Below are positions 25,541 to 34,490 of a stretch of 64,000 nucleotides of DNA, piece by piece. The translations under genes and the position numbers were made by a program. How positions within the stretch are numbered: position 1 is the stretch's first letter; the number at the start of each line of letters is the position of its first letter. Under the pieces are notes generated by a model that was given only the letters and a program-made list of their open reading frames with translations, was not told the DNA's origin and made no database searches. The stretch covers positions 23,576-87,575 of the forward strand of contig NZ_RYFF01000023.1 of the NCBI RefSeq assembly GCF_004138165.1, in the 5' to 3' direction. Source of the stretch: Candidatus Chloroploca sp. Khr17 (GTDB lineage Bacteria; Chloroflexota; Chloroflexia; Chloroflexales; Chloroflexaceae).

Positions 25541-27307
25541 GTGTATGTTCCGGCATCGCCGTATCTGCTTGGCCTGGAAAACCGCATTCGGCTTCAAAAG
25601 ATCCCTTTTAGCGATCGAGGCTCACGGTTACTGATCTATCAAGAACGCCGCATTCCCGATACGCTCTATCTGAAACTGGCCGAACGCCTGACCGCCCTTA
25701 CCCCCGGCCTCTCTTCATATCGCGCACGACCACCGTTTATCTCCAATCTGCGCCTGGTTGATGCCGAGGGACGCCCGGTGCGCTTCGAGGTGACAACCTA
25801 TCCCCACGCGCTTGTCTTTCAAACCCCGATCGGTGAGTTCCGGCTTGTGTTTCAAGATCATCAGACGGTCAGTTTTGGGCTCCCCAATGGGATCGCTAGT
25901 GGAATTCGCTTTACCGTCTCACCCGATCTCGCCCGGCCAGATGCCTACGGCGGTGAGTTCAAAACGGTACGCAACTGCGCCTATTCAACCAATGGCGAAT
26001 TGGTGCTCAATCAGGTGGAACATAATGGCAGTGGCTACGATGTTATTTTAACGGCTCAGGGCGACGCCGATACGGCCATTACGCTGCATATTCAACCCGG
26101 GATGGAACTCGACCGTACCATCGTCCCGTTTCGGGCAGCGCTCGCCGCCGCCGAGGTTCGCTGGCACCGCTGGTTTGATGCCGTGCCCTCGGTTGACGAA
26201 CCCTATCGTTCACAGTACTACTACGCATGGTGGGTGCTTGGTAACAATATCCTCGCGCCGTATGGCTATTTTCGCCGTGAGAGTGTCGCCCCTAGCAAGG
26301 CTCACTATGTCGGTGCGTGGCAGTGGGATAACTATTTTCACGCCCTGGCCTTTCGCTATACCGATCCCCGCCTCGCCAGCGATCAGATCCAGTTTATGCT
26401 CGACCATCAGTTGCCCGATGGCATGATCCCCGATGCAGTCTACGATGAAGGGACGATTACCCAACTCGAGGTGCCCGTCGCCGCAGCGGTGACTAAACCC
26501 CCTATTGCCGCCTGGGTCGCCATGCTGGTCTATGCCCAGACCGGGGATATGGCGATGCTCCGTGAGATCTATGATCCACTGGTGCGCTGGAATTCATGGT
26601 GGTTTGGCCTTAATGACGATGATGCCGATGGCATTGTGCAGTATTCCCATCCCTTCTCTTCTGGCCTCGATGATAGTCCACTCTGGGATTATGGCATGCC
26701 CGTTGAAGCTGTCGATCTCAATACATATCTTTGTTTACAGATGGAAGCTTTAGGAAAAATGGCCCGTCTGCTCGGGCGCAACCGTGAGGCCGAGCTGTGG
26801 AAACATCGTTCCGCCGCCCTGGCCCATCGGATGATCGAGCATTTTTATGATGCCCAGCGCGGCCTCTTCTGGTCACACCATCACCATCAGCCTCTCCAGG
26901 TGATGACCCCTTTTAGCCTCTACCCGCTCTGGACAGGGCAGATGAGTCCGGCCATCAATGATCGGTTGGTCGCCCATCTCCACGATGCGGGGACTTTCTG
27001 GACGCCGCATCCATTGCCGACGGTGGCGATCAGCGATCCCCACTTCGACCCCAACCAGATGTGGCGCGGCCCCGTCTGGATCAATATTAACTATATCTTT
27101 GTCGAGGCCCTGCAACGCACTGGCTACCGCGATCTGGCCCAAACGCTCGCCGAACGCACGCTGCGTCTAGTGATGGGGCAAAGCGATATTTATGAGTATT
27201 ATCATCCACTGACTGGTGAACCGCCGCCCAAAGCAGCCCCGATGTTTGGCTGGTCGGCGGCATGTTATATTGATCTGGCGATCCGTATGAGTCGAGGGGA
27301 GATCTAG
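25541..27307 (+). CDS. GH63-like (alpha/alpha)6 glycoside hydrolase, probable glucosylglycerate hydrolase
   Basis: 588 aa from a GTG with GGAGGAG just upstream. The second half has the (alpha/alpha)6-barrel signature of GH63/trehalase-like enzymes: HYVGAWQWDNYFHALAF (candidate acid D263), DHQLPDGMIPD, FDPNQMWRGPVWININY and the C-terminal YHPLTGEPPP with a candidate base. An N-terminal domain of about 200 residues is beta-rich. Family members include mannosyl- and glucosylglycerate hydrolases; the neighbouring GpgS and GH13_18 genes favour glucosylglycerate as substrate. It is longer than the characterised 450-residue hydrolases. The next gene overlaps it by one base. Confidence 0.72.
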   Translation: MYVPASPYLLGLENRIRLQKIPFSDRGSRLLIYQERRIPDTLYLKLAERLTALTPGLSSYRARPPFISNLRLVDAEGRPVRFEVTTYPHALVFQTPIGEFRLVFQDHQTVSFGLPNGIASGIRFTVSPDLARPDAYGGEFKTVRNCAYSTNGELVLNQVEHNGSGYDVILTAQGDADTAITLHIQPGMELDRTIVPFRAALAAAEVRWHRWFDAVPSVDEPYRSQYYYAWWVLGNNILAPYGYFRRESVAPSKAHYVGAWQWDNYFHALAFRYTDPRLASDQIQFMLDHQLPDGMIPDAVYDEGTITQLEVPVAAAVTKPPIAAWVAMLVYAQTGDMAMLREIYDPLVRWNSWWFGLNDDDADGIVQYSHPFSSGLDDSPLWDYGMPVEAVDLNTYLCLQMEALGKMARLLGRNREAELWKHRSAALAHRMIEHFYDAQRGLFWSHHHHQPLQVMTPFSLYPLWTGQMSPAINDRLVAHLHDAGTFWTPHPLPTVAISDPHFDPNQMWRGPVWININYIFVEALQRTGYRDLAQTLAERTLRLVMGQSDIYEYYHPLTGEPPPKAAPMFGWSAACYIDLAIRMSRGEI

Positions 27308-28542
27308 TGGAGACGGTGGCTATCTTGCACTACGCTGGTCCGCCCTATGTTGGTGGGGTCGAAATGACCATGGCCGCCCATGCACGGGTGCTGGCTGCCA
27401 ACGGGTATGCGGTGCGTATGATGACAGGCAAAGGTGAGGCGACTGGTTCCAGCCTTACCCAGGTGACCATCCCTGAGCTTGACTCACGTGGGGCGTTGCT
27501 TGAAACAATTGCCCGTGAGTTGGCGCAGGGCCAGGTCAGCGCGACCTTTGAGGCTCTGGTTGATCAGTTGAGTATCTGCCTCGCCGAAGCGCTCGTCGGG
27601 GTCAAGGCCCTGATTGTCCATAATGTGCTCAGTTTGCACAAAAATCTCGCTTTTACCGCTGCGCTGCACCGTCTGCACCGCAGCGGGCAGCTGCCCCCCT
27701 TGCTTGCCTGGTGTCACGATTTTGCCTGGCTCGATCCTCTGTATCTTCCCGAACTTCATGCCGGCTATCCATGGGATCTCTTGCGTCAACCATGGCCCGG
27801 GGTGCGTTATGTTGTGGTCTCGGAAGATCGACGAGGGATGCTGGCAGGTTTGCTTGGTCTTGATCCCGCCGAGGTGACGGTCGTTACCCCCGGGGTCGAC
27901 CTGGCAACGCTCCTTCATCTGGGGCCTGCCACCCTGGAACTGGTCAACCGCCTCGGCCTCCTCAACGCCAATCCGCTCTTGCTCTTGCCCGCACGGATCA
28001 CCAGGCGCAAAAATATTGAACTGGCGATCACGCTTACCGGAAGTTTACAAGCCTACGGGTATGCGCCCCAACTGGTCATCACCGGGCCACCAGGACCACA
28101 TAACCCAGCCAATGCCGCCTACCTCGCTGAATTATTCGCCGTTCGCGAAGCCTCTGGGGCCAAGGTTGCCTTTCTCTATGAAGCCTATACCGATGCGGCA
28201 GGGCAGCCGCTGCCCGTTTCCGACGCGATGGTCGCAGATCTCTTTCGTCTGGCCGATGGGCTGCTCTTTCCGAGTCGCTACGAGGGTTTCGGCATCCCCA
28301 TGCTCGAAGCTGGTCTGGTCAATCTGCCCATCTTCTGTAGCGATCTTCCGCCTCTGCGGGCGACTGCTGGCAATGCCGCCACCTATTTCCAGCTTGACGA
28401 GCCACCAGACCAGATCGCCAGGCGGATGGCGTCCGTGTTTGCCGCCGATCCACGCACCGCCCTCAAACAGCGTGTGCGCACACACTATACATGGGAGGCG
28501 ATCTTTCACCGTGAGATTGCGCCCTTGCTTGCTGATGGGTAA
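27307..28542 (+). CDS. GT4-family glycosyltransferase
   Basis: 411 aa; GTG start within TAGTG, overlapping the previous stop by one base. GT-B fold: N-terminal HYAGPPYVGGVEMTMAAHAR and C-terminal PSRYEGFGIPMLEAGLVNLP, the EX7E nucleotide-sugar motif of GT4 retaining enzymes. No signal peptide or membrane segment, so cytosolic. Its acceptor is unknown; the operon suggests action on glucosylglycerate or a related compatible solute, or on a glycogen-like precursor. Confidence 0.85.
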   Translation: METVAILHYAGPPYVGGVEMTMAAHARVLAANGYAVRMMTGKGEATGSSLTQVTIPELDSRGALLETIARELAQGQVSATFEALVDQLSICLAEALVGVKALIVHNVLSLHKNLAFTAALHRLHRSGQLPPLLAWCHDFAWLDPLYLPELHAGYPWDLLRQPWPGVRYVVVSEDRRGMLAGLLGLDPAEVTVVTPGVDLATLLHLGPATLELVNRLGLLNANPLLLLPARITRRKNIELAITLTGSLQAYGYAPQLVITGPPGPHNPANAAYLAELFAVREASGAKVAFLYEAYTDAAGQPLPVSDAMVADLFRLADGLLFPSRYEGFGIPMLEAGLVNLPIFCSDLPPLRATAGNAATYFQLDEPPDQIARRMASVFAADPRTALKQRVRTHYTWEAIFHREIAPLLADG

Positions 28543-28594
28543 GCCTATCACCAAGCAACTGTCGTCACAACCCTAACTACGGCGAGAGGAAAGT

Positions 28595-30463
28595 ATGACT
28601 CAGATACACAATGGAAATGGTGATTTTGTGGTGCTCATGCCAGCCCGTGACCCTGATAAGGTTCAGGTGCTGCTCCCTACCGCTACGGCCCTCGCCCATC
28701 ACCACAATGGGCGTGTGATTATCCTCGGCATTGCCCAGGTGCCCGAAGGTCAGCCGTTGAGCGATGGCATGCTCGAAACTCGTCGCATCCGCGCTGGCTA
28801 TGATACCCTCAGAGACCTGAATGCCTCGGGGGTTCCCGTCAGTACGATGATTATGGTGGCCCACGATCTGACCGAGGGCATTCGTACCGCCGTCAAAGAA
28901 CAGGCCGCTGGGATGATTTTGCTCGGCTGGCAGGCCGATCAGTCTTCGTCAGAACGGCTCTTTGGGCCACCAATTGATACGTTGTTGCGTGAACCCCCTT
29001 GCGATGTGGTGGTGATCCGTTTGCAAGATGGCGAGCGCTGGCGCCGCGTGCTCTTGCCTGTCCGCGGTGGCCCGCATACGCCGCTGGCCTGCGAAGTCGC
29101 GCTGGCCCTGGCGGAACAGCACGAGGCCGCGATCAGTGTGCTCTATGCCGCGAATCCGCGCATGCCCGATAATGTCGCCGTGCGCGAAAGCCTCCAGGCG
29201 CTCCGGACGATGCCTCGGGTCACACGCTGGCTCGAACGCACGATTCCTGCCGAACAAGCGATCCTTTCTGAGGCCCCTGACCATCAGGCGATTGTGCTCG
29301 GCGTCACTGGGCGTCAGGGCGATCCCGAAGCCCCCCTTGGCCCCCTTGCCGACCGGATTTTGCGCCACGCTGACACAACCGTTGTCCTCGTTCGCCACCG
29401 GATGGCCCAGGACGAAGAGCGCGCCCAACAGATCTGGCAGCAGAATCGCGATCTCTCGGCGACCGTCGATCGCTGGTTCGCCGAAAATACCTTTAGCTCC
29501 TCTGAGTTTGAAGATCTGCAACGCTTGCTCGCACTCAAGCAACAGCAGGGGGTGACGATTAGTCTGGCCCTGCCAACGCTCAATGAAGAAGAGACGATTG
29601 GGCCGATTATCGAGCAGTTGCAAGCACAACTCGTTGCCGGAACACCAATCCTTGATGAACTGGTCTTGATTGATAGTGGCTCCGATGATCGTACCCGCGA
29701 GATCGCCGCGAGCCTCGGCGTTCCTGTCTATGCCCATCAAGAGATCTTGCCCCAGTATGGCTCCTTTGTCGGCAAGGGCGAGGCGCTCTGGAAGAGTCTC
29801 TATGTGCTCAACGGTGATCTGATTGCCTGGTGCGATACCGATATCAGGAATTTCCATCCCCGCTTTGTCTTCGGCGTGCTTGGCCCGCTGCTCCACGATC
29901 GCCGCATCGTCTATACCAAGGGCTTTTATCGTCGCCCGCTTCAGTTTGGCGATCAGTTGACCGCCAGCGGCGGCGGACGCGTGACCGAACTGACCGCACG
30001 CCCGCTCCTCAATCTCTTCTACCCCGAGCTCTCGGGCATGCTGCAACCCCTTTCGGGTGAGTATGCCGGGCGACGCACGGCCCTCGAGCAGATCCCCTTC
30101 TTTACCGGCTATGGCGTGGAAACCGGGATGCTGATCGATCTGCTCGAACGGTATGGCCTCGGTGCGCTGGGCCAGGTTGACCTGCTCGAACGGGTGCATC
30201 GCAATCAGACGCTGGTGTCACTCTCCAAGATGGCCTTTGCCATTACGCAGGTGGTCATTCAACGCATGGAACAGCGCCAGCGTGTCAGCCTGCTTGAGCC
30301 AGTGAACCAGACGATGAAGCTGATTACGCAACGTGACGACGGCGGCTTCCACCTCGAACTCCGTGAAATTCGTGACCACGAGCGCCCAGCAATGGTGGAT
30401 ATCCCCGAGTACCGCCGTCTCCGCGGCCTCGAGAGTGACGCTGAACCGCGTCAGGAAGGCTAA
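28595..30463 (+). CDS. gpgS: two universal-stress domains fused to glucosyl-3-phosphoglycerate synthase
   Basis: 622 aa, ATG with GAGAGG five bases upstream. Residues 1-290 contain two UspA-like halves (VVLMPARDPDKVQVLLPTAT and RVLLPVRGGPHTPLACEVAL). Residues about 325-570 form a GT-A enzyme of the GpgS type: SLALPTLNEEETIG, LIDSGSDDRTREIA, PQYGSFVGKGEALWKSL, the metal motif D414-T-D416 (AWCDTDIRNF) and QPLSGEYAGRR. GpgS makes glucosyl-3-phosphoglycerate from an NDP-glucose and 3-phosphoglycerate. Known GpgS proteins of about 320 residues lack the stress domains, so this fusion is notable and may gate synthesis by nucleotide binding. It shares an operon with hydrolase and phosphorylase genes; no GpgP phosphatase is in the window. 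Confidence 0.85.
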   Translation: MTQIHNGNGDFVVLMPARDPDKVQVLLPTATALAHHHNGRVIILGIAQVPEGQPLSDGMLETRRIRAGYDTLRDLNASGVPVSTMIMVAHDLTEGIRTAVKEQAAGMILLGWQADQSSSERLFGPPIDTLLREPPCDVVVIRLQDGERWRRVLLPVRGGPHTPLACEVALALAEQHEAAISVLYAANPRMPDNVAVRESLQALRTMPRVTRWLERTIPAEQAILSEAPDHQAIVLGVTGRQGDPEAPLGPLADRILRHADTTVVLVRHRMAQDEERAQQIWQQNRDLSATVDRWFAENTFSSSEFEDLQRLLALKQQQGVTISLALPTLNEEETIGPIIEQLQAQLVAGTPILDELVLIDSGSDDRTREIAASLGVPVYAHQEILPQYGSFVGKGEALWKSLYVLNGDLIAWCDTDIRNFHPRFVFGVLGPLLHDRRIVYTKGFYRRPLQFGDQLTASGGGRVTELTARPLLNLFYPELSGMLQPLSGEYAGRRTALEQIPFFTGYGVETGMLIDLLERYGLGALGQVDLLERVHRNQTLVSLSKMAFAITQVVIQRMEQRQRVSLLEPVNQTMKLITQRDDGGFHLELREIRDHERPAMVDIPEYRRLRGLESDAEPRQEG

Positions 30464-30470
30464 CGCAACG

Positions 30471-32204
30471 ATGCACGCGACCTCTCAAGACCGGATCGAG
30501 GCGCTGCTCGCCTCACTCTACGGGGCAGACGTGGGCCAGCAAACCAGTCAGCGCTTGCTGACCATGCTTCAGGCCTATGCTATCCGCTGCCCCCAACCCG
30601 GCCCGGCCCGCCCTCTCGATGAACGCCTGGCCGCCGACGATATCATCCTGATTACCTACGGCGATCAGTTCCGCGAGCCAGAACGCACGCCGTTGCAGAG
30701 CCTGGCCTCGGCGCTGGACGGTCCTTTTGCCAATATTGTCAGTGGCGTTCACATCCTGCCCTTCTATCCCTCCACCTCTGACGATGGCTTCTCGGTGGTT
30801 GACTATACGGCCGTTGACCCTGCGCTCGGCACCTGGCACGACATTGAGGCGTTACGGGCCAGGTATCGCCTGATGTTCGATGCTGTGGTCAATCATATTT
30901 CGGCCAGTAGCACCTGGTTTCGCGATCTGCTCGCTGGCGTGCCCGGTGCCGAGGCACGTTTTATCAGCCTCGACCCCAACACTGATCTCCGCCAGGTCAC
31001 CCGCCCCCGCGTCACGCCACTCCTGACGCCCTTCAAGACGCCGATGGGGGTGCGGCATATTTGGACAACCTTCAGTGCCGACCAGATCGATCTCAATTTT
31101 GCCAATCCCGACCTCTTGCTCGAGATGACCGCCGTGCTGCTGGAGTATGTCGCCAAGGGTGCCAGTTTGATCCGGCTTGATGCCATCGGCTATTTGTGGA
31201 AGGAGGTCGGCACACGCTGCATCCATCTCCCCCAGACCCATCAGGTCGTCCAACTCTGGCGGGCGGTACTCGATCACGTCGCCCCCGATGTGCTACTCAT
31301 CACCGAGACCAACGTGCCCCATGCCGATAATGTCAGCTATTTCGGCGACGGTAGCAACGAAGCCCAACTTGTCTACCAGTTCCCGCTGGCCCCCCTGGTG
31401 CTGCATAGCATCGCAACCGGCGACGCCCGTCAACTCAGCGGCTGGGCCGCCGGGTTAAGCCTGCCATCGTCAACGACAACCTTCTTCAACTTCCTCGCCT
31501 CGCACGACGGCATCGGCGTCGTGCCGGCAACAGGCATCTTGAGTCAGGCGGAGATCGGGGCGCTCTGTGGCCAGATCGAGCGCCATGGGGGGCGCGTCTC
31601 GTACAAGTCCAACCCCGACGGCTCGCAGAGTCCCTACGAGATCAATAGCACCTGGTTCGATGCGCTCTCTGACCCAGCGAGCGACGAACCGATGACCCGC
31701 AAAATCGACCGCTTCATCGCCTCACAAGCGATCATGCTGGCCCTCCAAGGCGTCCCCGGGGTCTACATCCACAGCCTGGTCGGCTCAGGCAACGATCACG
31801 CCGGCCTACAAGCGAGTGGCATCCACCGACGACTCAACCGCGAAAAATGGGGTCTCGCCGAACTAACGGCGCGGCTCGCCGATTCTACCCGACGTGAAGG
31901 AACGGTGCTCGCACGCATGGCGCACCTCATCCGCACCCGCCGCGCTGCACCCGCCTTTCACCCCAACGGCAGCCAACAGATCCACAATCTCGACCCCGCC
32001 ATCTTCGCCGTCGAACGCCACGCACCCGACGGCAGCCAGCGGATCCTCTGTCTCCACAATGTCAGCGCCACAACCCGGCAAGTCAACCTACCAACGGATC
32101 CAACCTGTACCCTGCTCGATCTGATCAGCGGCAGACCCGTCACCCTCACCGGCTCAACGTGTACCCTAGAACCATACCAGGTACGCTGGCTCACCGTGAG
32201 CTAG
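30471..32204 (+). CDS. GH13_18 phosphorylase, probably glucosylglycerate phosphorylase
   Basis: 577 aa from the ATG at 30471 (AGGAAGG about 12 bases upstream); a 46-codon extension in frame overlaps gpgS and is not used. Sucrose-phosphorylase-like GH13: GVHILPFYPSTSDDGFSVVD, nucleophile D237 in IRLDAIGYLWK, acid/base E279 in LLITETNVPH, and FLASHDGIG. GH13_18 includes sucrose phosphorylase, sucrose-6-phosphate phosphorylase and glucosylglycerate phosphorylase; coupling to gpgS favours the last. It would return glucosylglycerate to glucose-1-phosphate and glycerate. Substrate is inferred, fold is certain. Confidence 0.85.
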   Translation: MHATSQDRIEALLASLYGADVGQQTSQRLLTMLQAYAIRCPQPGPARPLDERLAADDIILITYGDQFREPERTPLQSLASALDGPFANIVSGVHILPFYPSTSDDGFSVVDYTAVDPALGTWHDIEALRARYRLMFDAVVNHISASSTWFRDLLAGVPGAEARFISLDPNTDLRQVTRPRVTPLLTPFKTPMGVRHIWTTFSADQIDLNFANPDLLLEMTAVLLEYVAKGASLIRLDAIGYLWKEVGTRCIHLPQTHQVVQLWRAVLDHVAPDVLLITETNVPHADNVSYFGDGSNEAQLVYQFPLAPLVLHSIATGDARQLSGWAAGLSLPSSTTTFFNFLASHDGIGVVPATGILSQAEIGALCGQIERHGGRVSYKSNPDGSQSPYEINSTWFDALSDPASDEPMTRKIDRFIASQAIMLALQGVPGVYIHSLVGSGNDHAGLQASGIHRRLNREKWGLAELTARLADSTRREGTVLARMAHLIRTRRAAPAFHPNGSQQIHNLDPAIFAVERHAPDGSQRILCLHNVSATTRQVNLPTDPTCTLLDLISGRPVTLTGSTCTLEPYQVRWLTVS

Positions 32205-32236
32205 CAAAGTGGTTGTCACTTCAGCAAAACGCACAA

Positions 32237-32280
32237 TGCACCAGGCAGGGCAGCGCGTACGCGCTGCCCTGCCTGGTGCA
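32237..32280. terminator. 44-bp perfect palindrome after the GH13_18 gene
   Basis: Two 22-base arms (TGCACCAGGCAGGGCAGC..., exact complement) with no spacer, 33 bases after the stop at 32204. Very GC-rich and without a T-run; functions as the operon end or as a dispersed palindromic element. Confidence 0.65.
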
Positions 32281-32440
32281 ACATTTCCCGCACAATGTTC
32301 GTTGTATAACTAGGTCGCCTTGTACGTAAGCCAAGGTTTCAAGCTATGGTACAGTTCGAAGGCGTGCATCGCATGCTGATGCGGTCGGCTCTACTTCCTA
32401 TTTTCTACTTCCTAACTGCTTGTCGAAGGAGAATCTCATC

Positions 32441-33016
32441 ATGGGCGGATCTCTCATCTTTATCCTCTTGATCGTCATCGTCCTGGCCGGTGCTGTCACG
32501 TTCCTGGTGCTCTACAACAGCCTGATTGGCAAACGCAACCAGGTTGATCAGGCCTTCGCCAGCATTGACGTGATGCTCAAAAAACGCTACGACCTGATCC
32601 CGAACTTGATCGCGACCGTGCAAACCTATATGGGCCACGAACGCGCCTTGCTGACTGAATTGACCGAACTGCGCACGCGGGCAATGGCCGGGGATATTAC
32701 CCCCGAACAACGCGTCGCGACCGAGAATCAGATCAGTGGCGCCATTGGGCGTTTGATGGTGTCAGTCGAGAATTATCCCGATCTGAAATCCAGTCAGAAC
32801 TTCTTGCAACTTCAGGCCAGCCTAAACGAGACCGAAGAGCAGATCTCGGCCTCACGGCGCGCCTACAATGCGGCAGTCACCGACTACAATAATGCCGTGC
32901 AGATGGTGCCGACCAATATCATTGCCGGCATGATCGGGATGCAGCCCCGCACCCTCTTTGTGGCCGCCGAAGCCGAGCGCCGCAACGTTGATGTGCAGAG
33001 CATGTTTCAGAGGTAA
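32441..33016 (+). CDS. lemA: LemA family protein
   Basis: 191 aa from the ATG at 32441, with AAGGAG eight bases upstream; the frame extends seven codons to a TTG. One N-terminal membrane helix (IFILLIVIVLAGAVTFLVLY) precedes the LemA domain (NSLIGKRNQVDQAFASIDVM, RYDLIPNLIATVQTYMGHE, then the AYNAAVTDYNNAVQ helix). LemA proteins are membrane-anchored helical-bundle proteins of unclear role. It is five bases ahead of the DUF3137 gene, a usual partner. Confidence 0.92.
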   Translation: MGGSLIFILLIVIVLAGAVTFLVLYNSLIGKRNQVDQAFASIDVMLKKRYDLIPNLIATVQTYMGHERALLTELTELRTRAMAGDITPEQRVATENQISGAIGRLMVSVENYPDLKSSQNFLQLQASLNETEEQISASRRAYNAAVTDYNNAVQMVPTNIIAGMIGMQPRTLFVAAEAERRNVDVQSMFQR

Positions 33017-33021
33017 CGGCT

Positions 33022-34026
33022 ATGACTGATCATACGACAACGCTTGCATCACTCTACGAGCGCGAGTTGCGACCTATTGCAACCGAACTTGAGCAGCATC
33101 GGCGTAGTGTGCGTCAACGTGCGATGGTCGTAGGGCTAGGCCTGTTTGGCGGCACAGCCCTCCTGCTCCTCCTTAGTCTGATCATCGTGCCCACAAGCTT
33201 CTTCTTCTTCGTTGCCTTTGGCCTCATTGCCCTTGCCGTTGTTGCCTGGAATGCCCTTATGAATGGAGCGTTTCAGAACTATCGCCGCTCCTTCAAAGAC
33301 AATGTGATCACCCGCCTCGTCAAACTGGTTGACGATTCATTGCAGTACGCCCCGGGTCAGGGCATCTCCCGGGAAGAGTTCCGCACTAGCCAGTTGTATA
33401 CCCACGGCATCGACCGCTACAAGTGCGAAGATCTCTTTTATGGGCTGGTCGGCGCAACGGATATCCGCTTTTCCGAGATCCACGCCGAATACAAGCAGAC
33501 GTCAACCGACTCAAAGGGCAATACGACCACAACCTACCACACCATTTTCAAAGGCGTCTTCTTCATTGGCGATTTTCACAAGGATTTTCTCGGCCAGACG
33601 ATCGTTATGCCAAGTGGAGGCAGTGGTCTCCTGGCCGACTTCGGGCGCACGCTGCAAAACTTTGGCACAACGCTGATCGGTCAGGGTGACCGCATCGTCC
33701 AGCTTGAAGACCCTGAGTTTATGGAACTCTTCTCGGTGCGTTCCACCGATCAGGTCGAAGCACGGTATATTCTTTCCACAAGCCTAATGCGCCGCCTGAT
33801 CGAGTTCCGCACCCGCCTCAACACACCAATTGCGGTCTCATTTATCAATTCCAACATCTACATCGCGATCCCGACCACCAAAGACCACTTCGAACCACCC
33901 GGGCTCTGGTCGGGCAATGCGCAACTCTCGATGCAACAATTCGAGGCCTACCTCGAAGATATTCGCCTCGCCGCAGCGATTGTCGAGGATCTCAACCTCA
34001 ACACCCGCATCTGGAGCAAGCAATAG
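33022..34026 (+). CDS. DUF3137 membrane protein
   Basis: 334 aa. Two adjacent membrane helices (residues about 35-85: VVGLGLFGGTALLLLLSLII and FFFFVAFGLIALAVVAWNAL) separate a short N-terminal cytosolic helix from a C-terminal domain of 240 residues (YKCEDLFYGLVGATDIRFSE, then GVFFIGDFHKDFLGQTIV), the DUF3137 pattern. Transcribed with lemA. Function not established. Confidence 0.85.
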   Translation: MTDHTTTLASLYERELRPIATELEQHRRSVRQRAMVVGLGLFGGTALLLLLSLIIVPTSFFFFVAFGLIALAVVAWNALMNGAFQNYRRSFKDNVITRLVKLVDDSLQYAPGQGISREEFRTSQLYTHGIDRYKCEDLFYGLVGATDIRFSEIHAEYKQTSTDSKGNTTTTYHTIFKGVFFIGDFHKDFLGQTIVMPSGGSGLLADFGRTLQNFGTTLIGQGDRIVQLEDPEFMELFSVRSTDQVEARYILSTSLMRRLIEFRTRLNTPIAVSFINSNIYIAIPTTKDHFEPPGLWSGNAQLSMQQFEAYLEDIRLAAAIVEDLNLNTRIWSKQ

Positions 34027-34112
34027 TGATCTGTTGCCACCAATGGTCGTGAGCCGATCATGCTCGGGTTGGTCGCGAGCATGATCGATCGGCTGAAGCT
34101 CAAAACGACTCC

Positions 34113-34450
34113 TTTATCCGCAAATTGTTTTTGTCCGCAGATTACGCAGATTTCTTTAGGTGTTTTCTTGTAGATTTAGAACTATGCGTTTGTGTTGTAG
34201 ACTTTTATTGCCAAAGTTGAGAAGTAGCCCTTTGTGTTTTTTGCTGGCCTTCAGGTAGTTCAGTAATGGTACACGGCCTCAAGAAAGCCGTGGCCTAGCT
34301 CACGATGTACGGCCATAGCTGCGCCAATAAGGGCGTAGGTTTGGGGATCGCGTTGCGCGTTGTGATCCATGATCGTAAAATCCGTCTACTCTACAAATAA
34401 GAAAATCTGCGTAATCTGCGTAATCTGCGGACAAAATTTGCGGATAAATG
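34113..34450. repeat. inverted repeat pair enclosing a GxxExxY remnant
   Basis: TTTATCCGCAAATTGTTTTT-like sequence followed by GTCCGCAGATTACGCAGATT at 34113-34152 returns in inverted orientation at about 34402-34448, with an extra GCGTAATCT unit. AGATTACGCAGATT strings are often found beside GxxExxY genes in many bacteria. The enclosed 215 bp holds the deleted gene described next, so the whole looks like a small mobile or hitch-hiking unit. Confidence 0.6.
34156..34370 (-). pseudogene. GxxExxY protein gene with internal deletion
   Basis: From an ATG at 34370 the frame reads [20 protein letters not shown], then [15 protein letters not shown] and a TGA at 34260-34262; GFLEAVY is the defining GxxExxY motif. 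Two bases out of frame the C-terminal part resumes at once: [20 protein letters not shown] ... ENT, ending at 34156. About 60 to 70 codons containing the nuclease-like core (normally a VELKA-type motif) are missing. Non-functional. Confidence 0.75.
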
Positions 34451-34490
34451 AGGCGTTTGACGGTAAAACTCCCATGGGCGCTGCGCCGGA

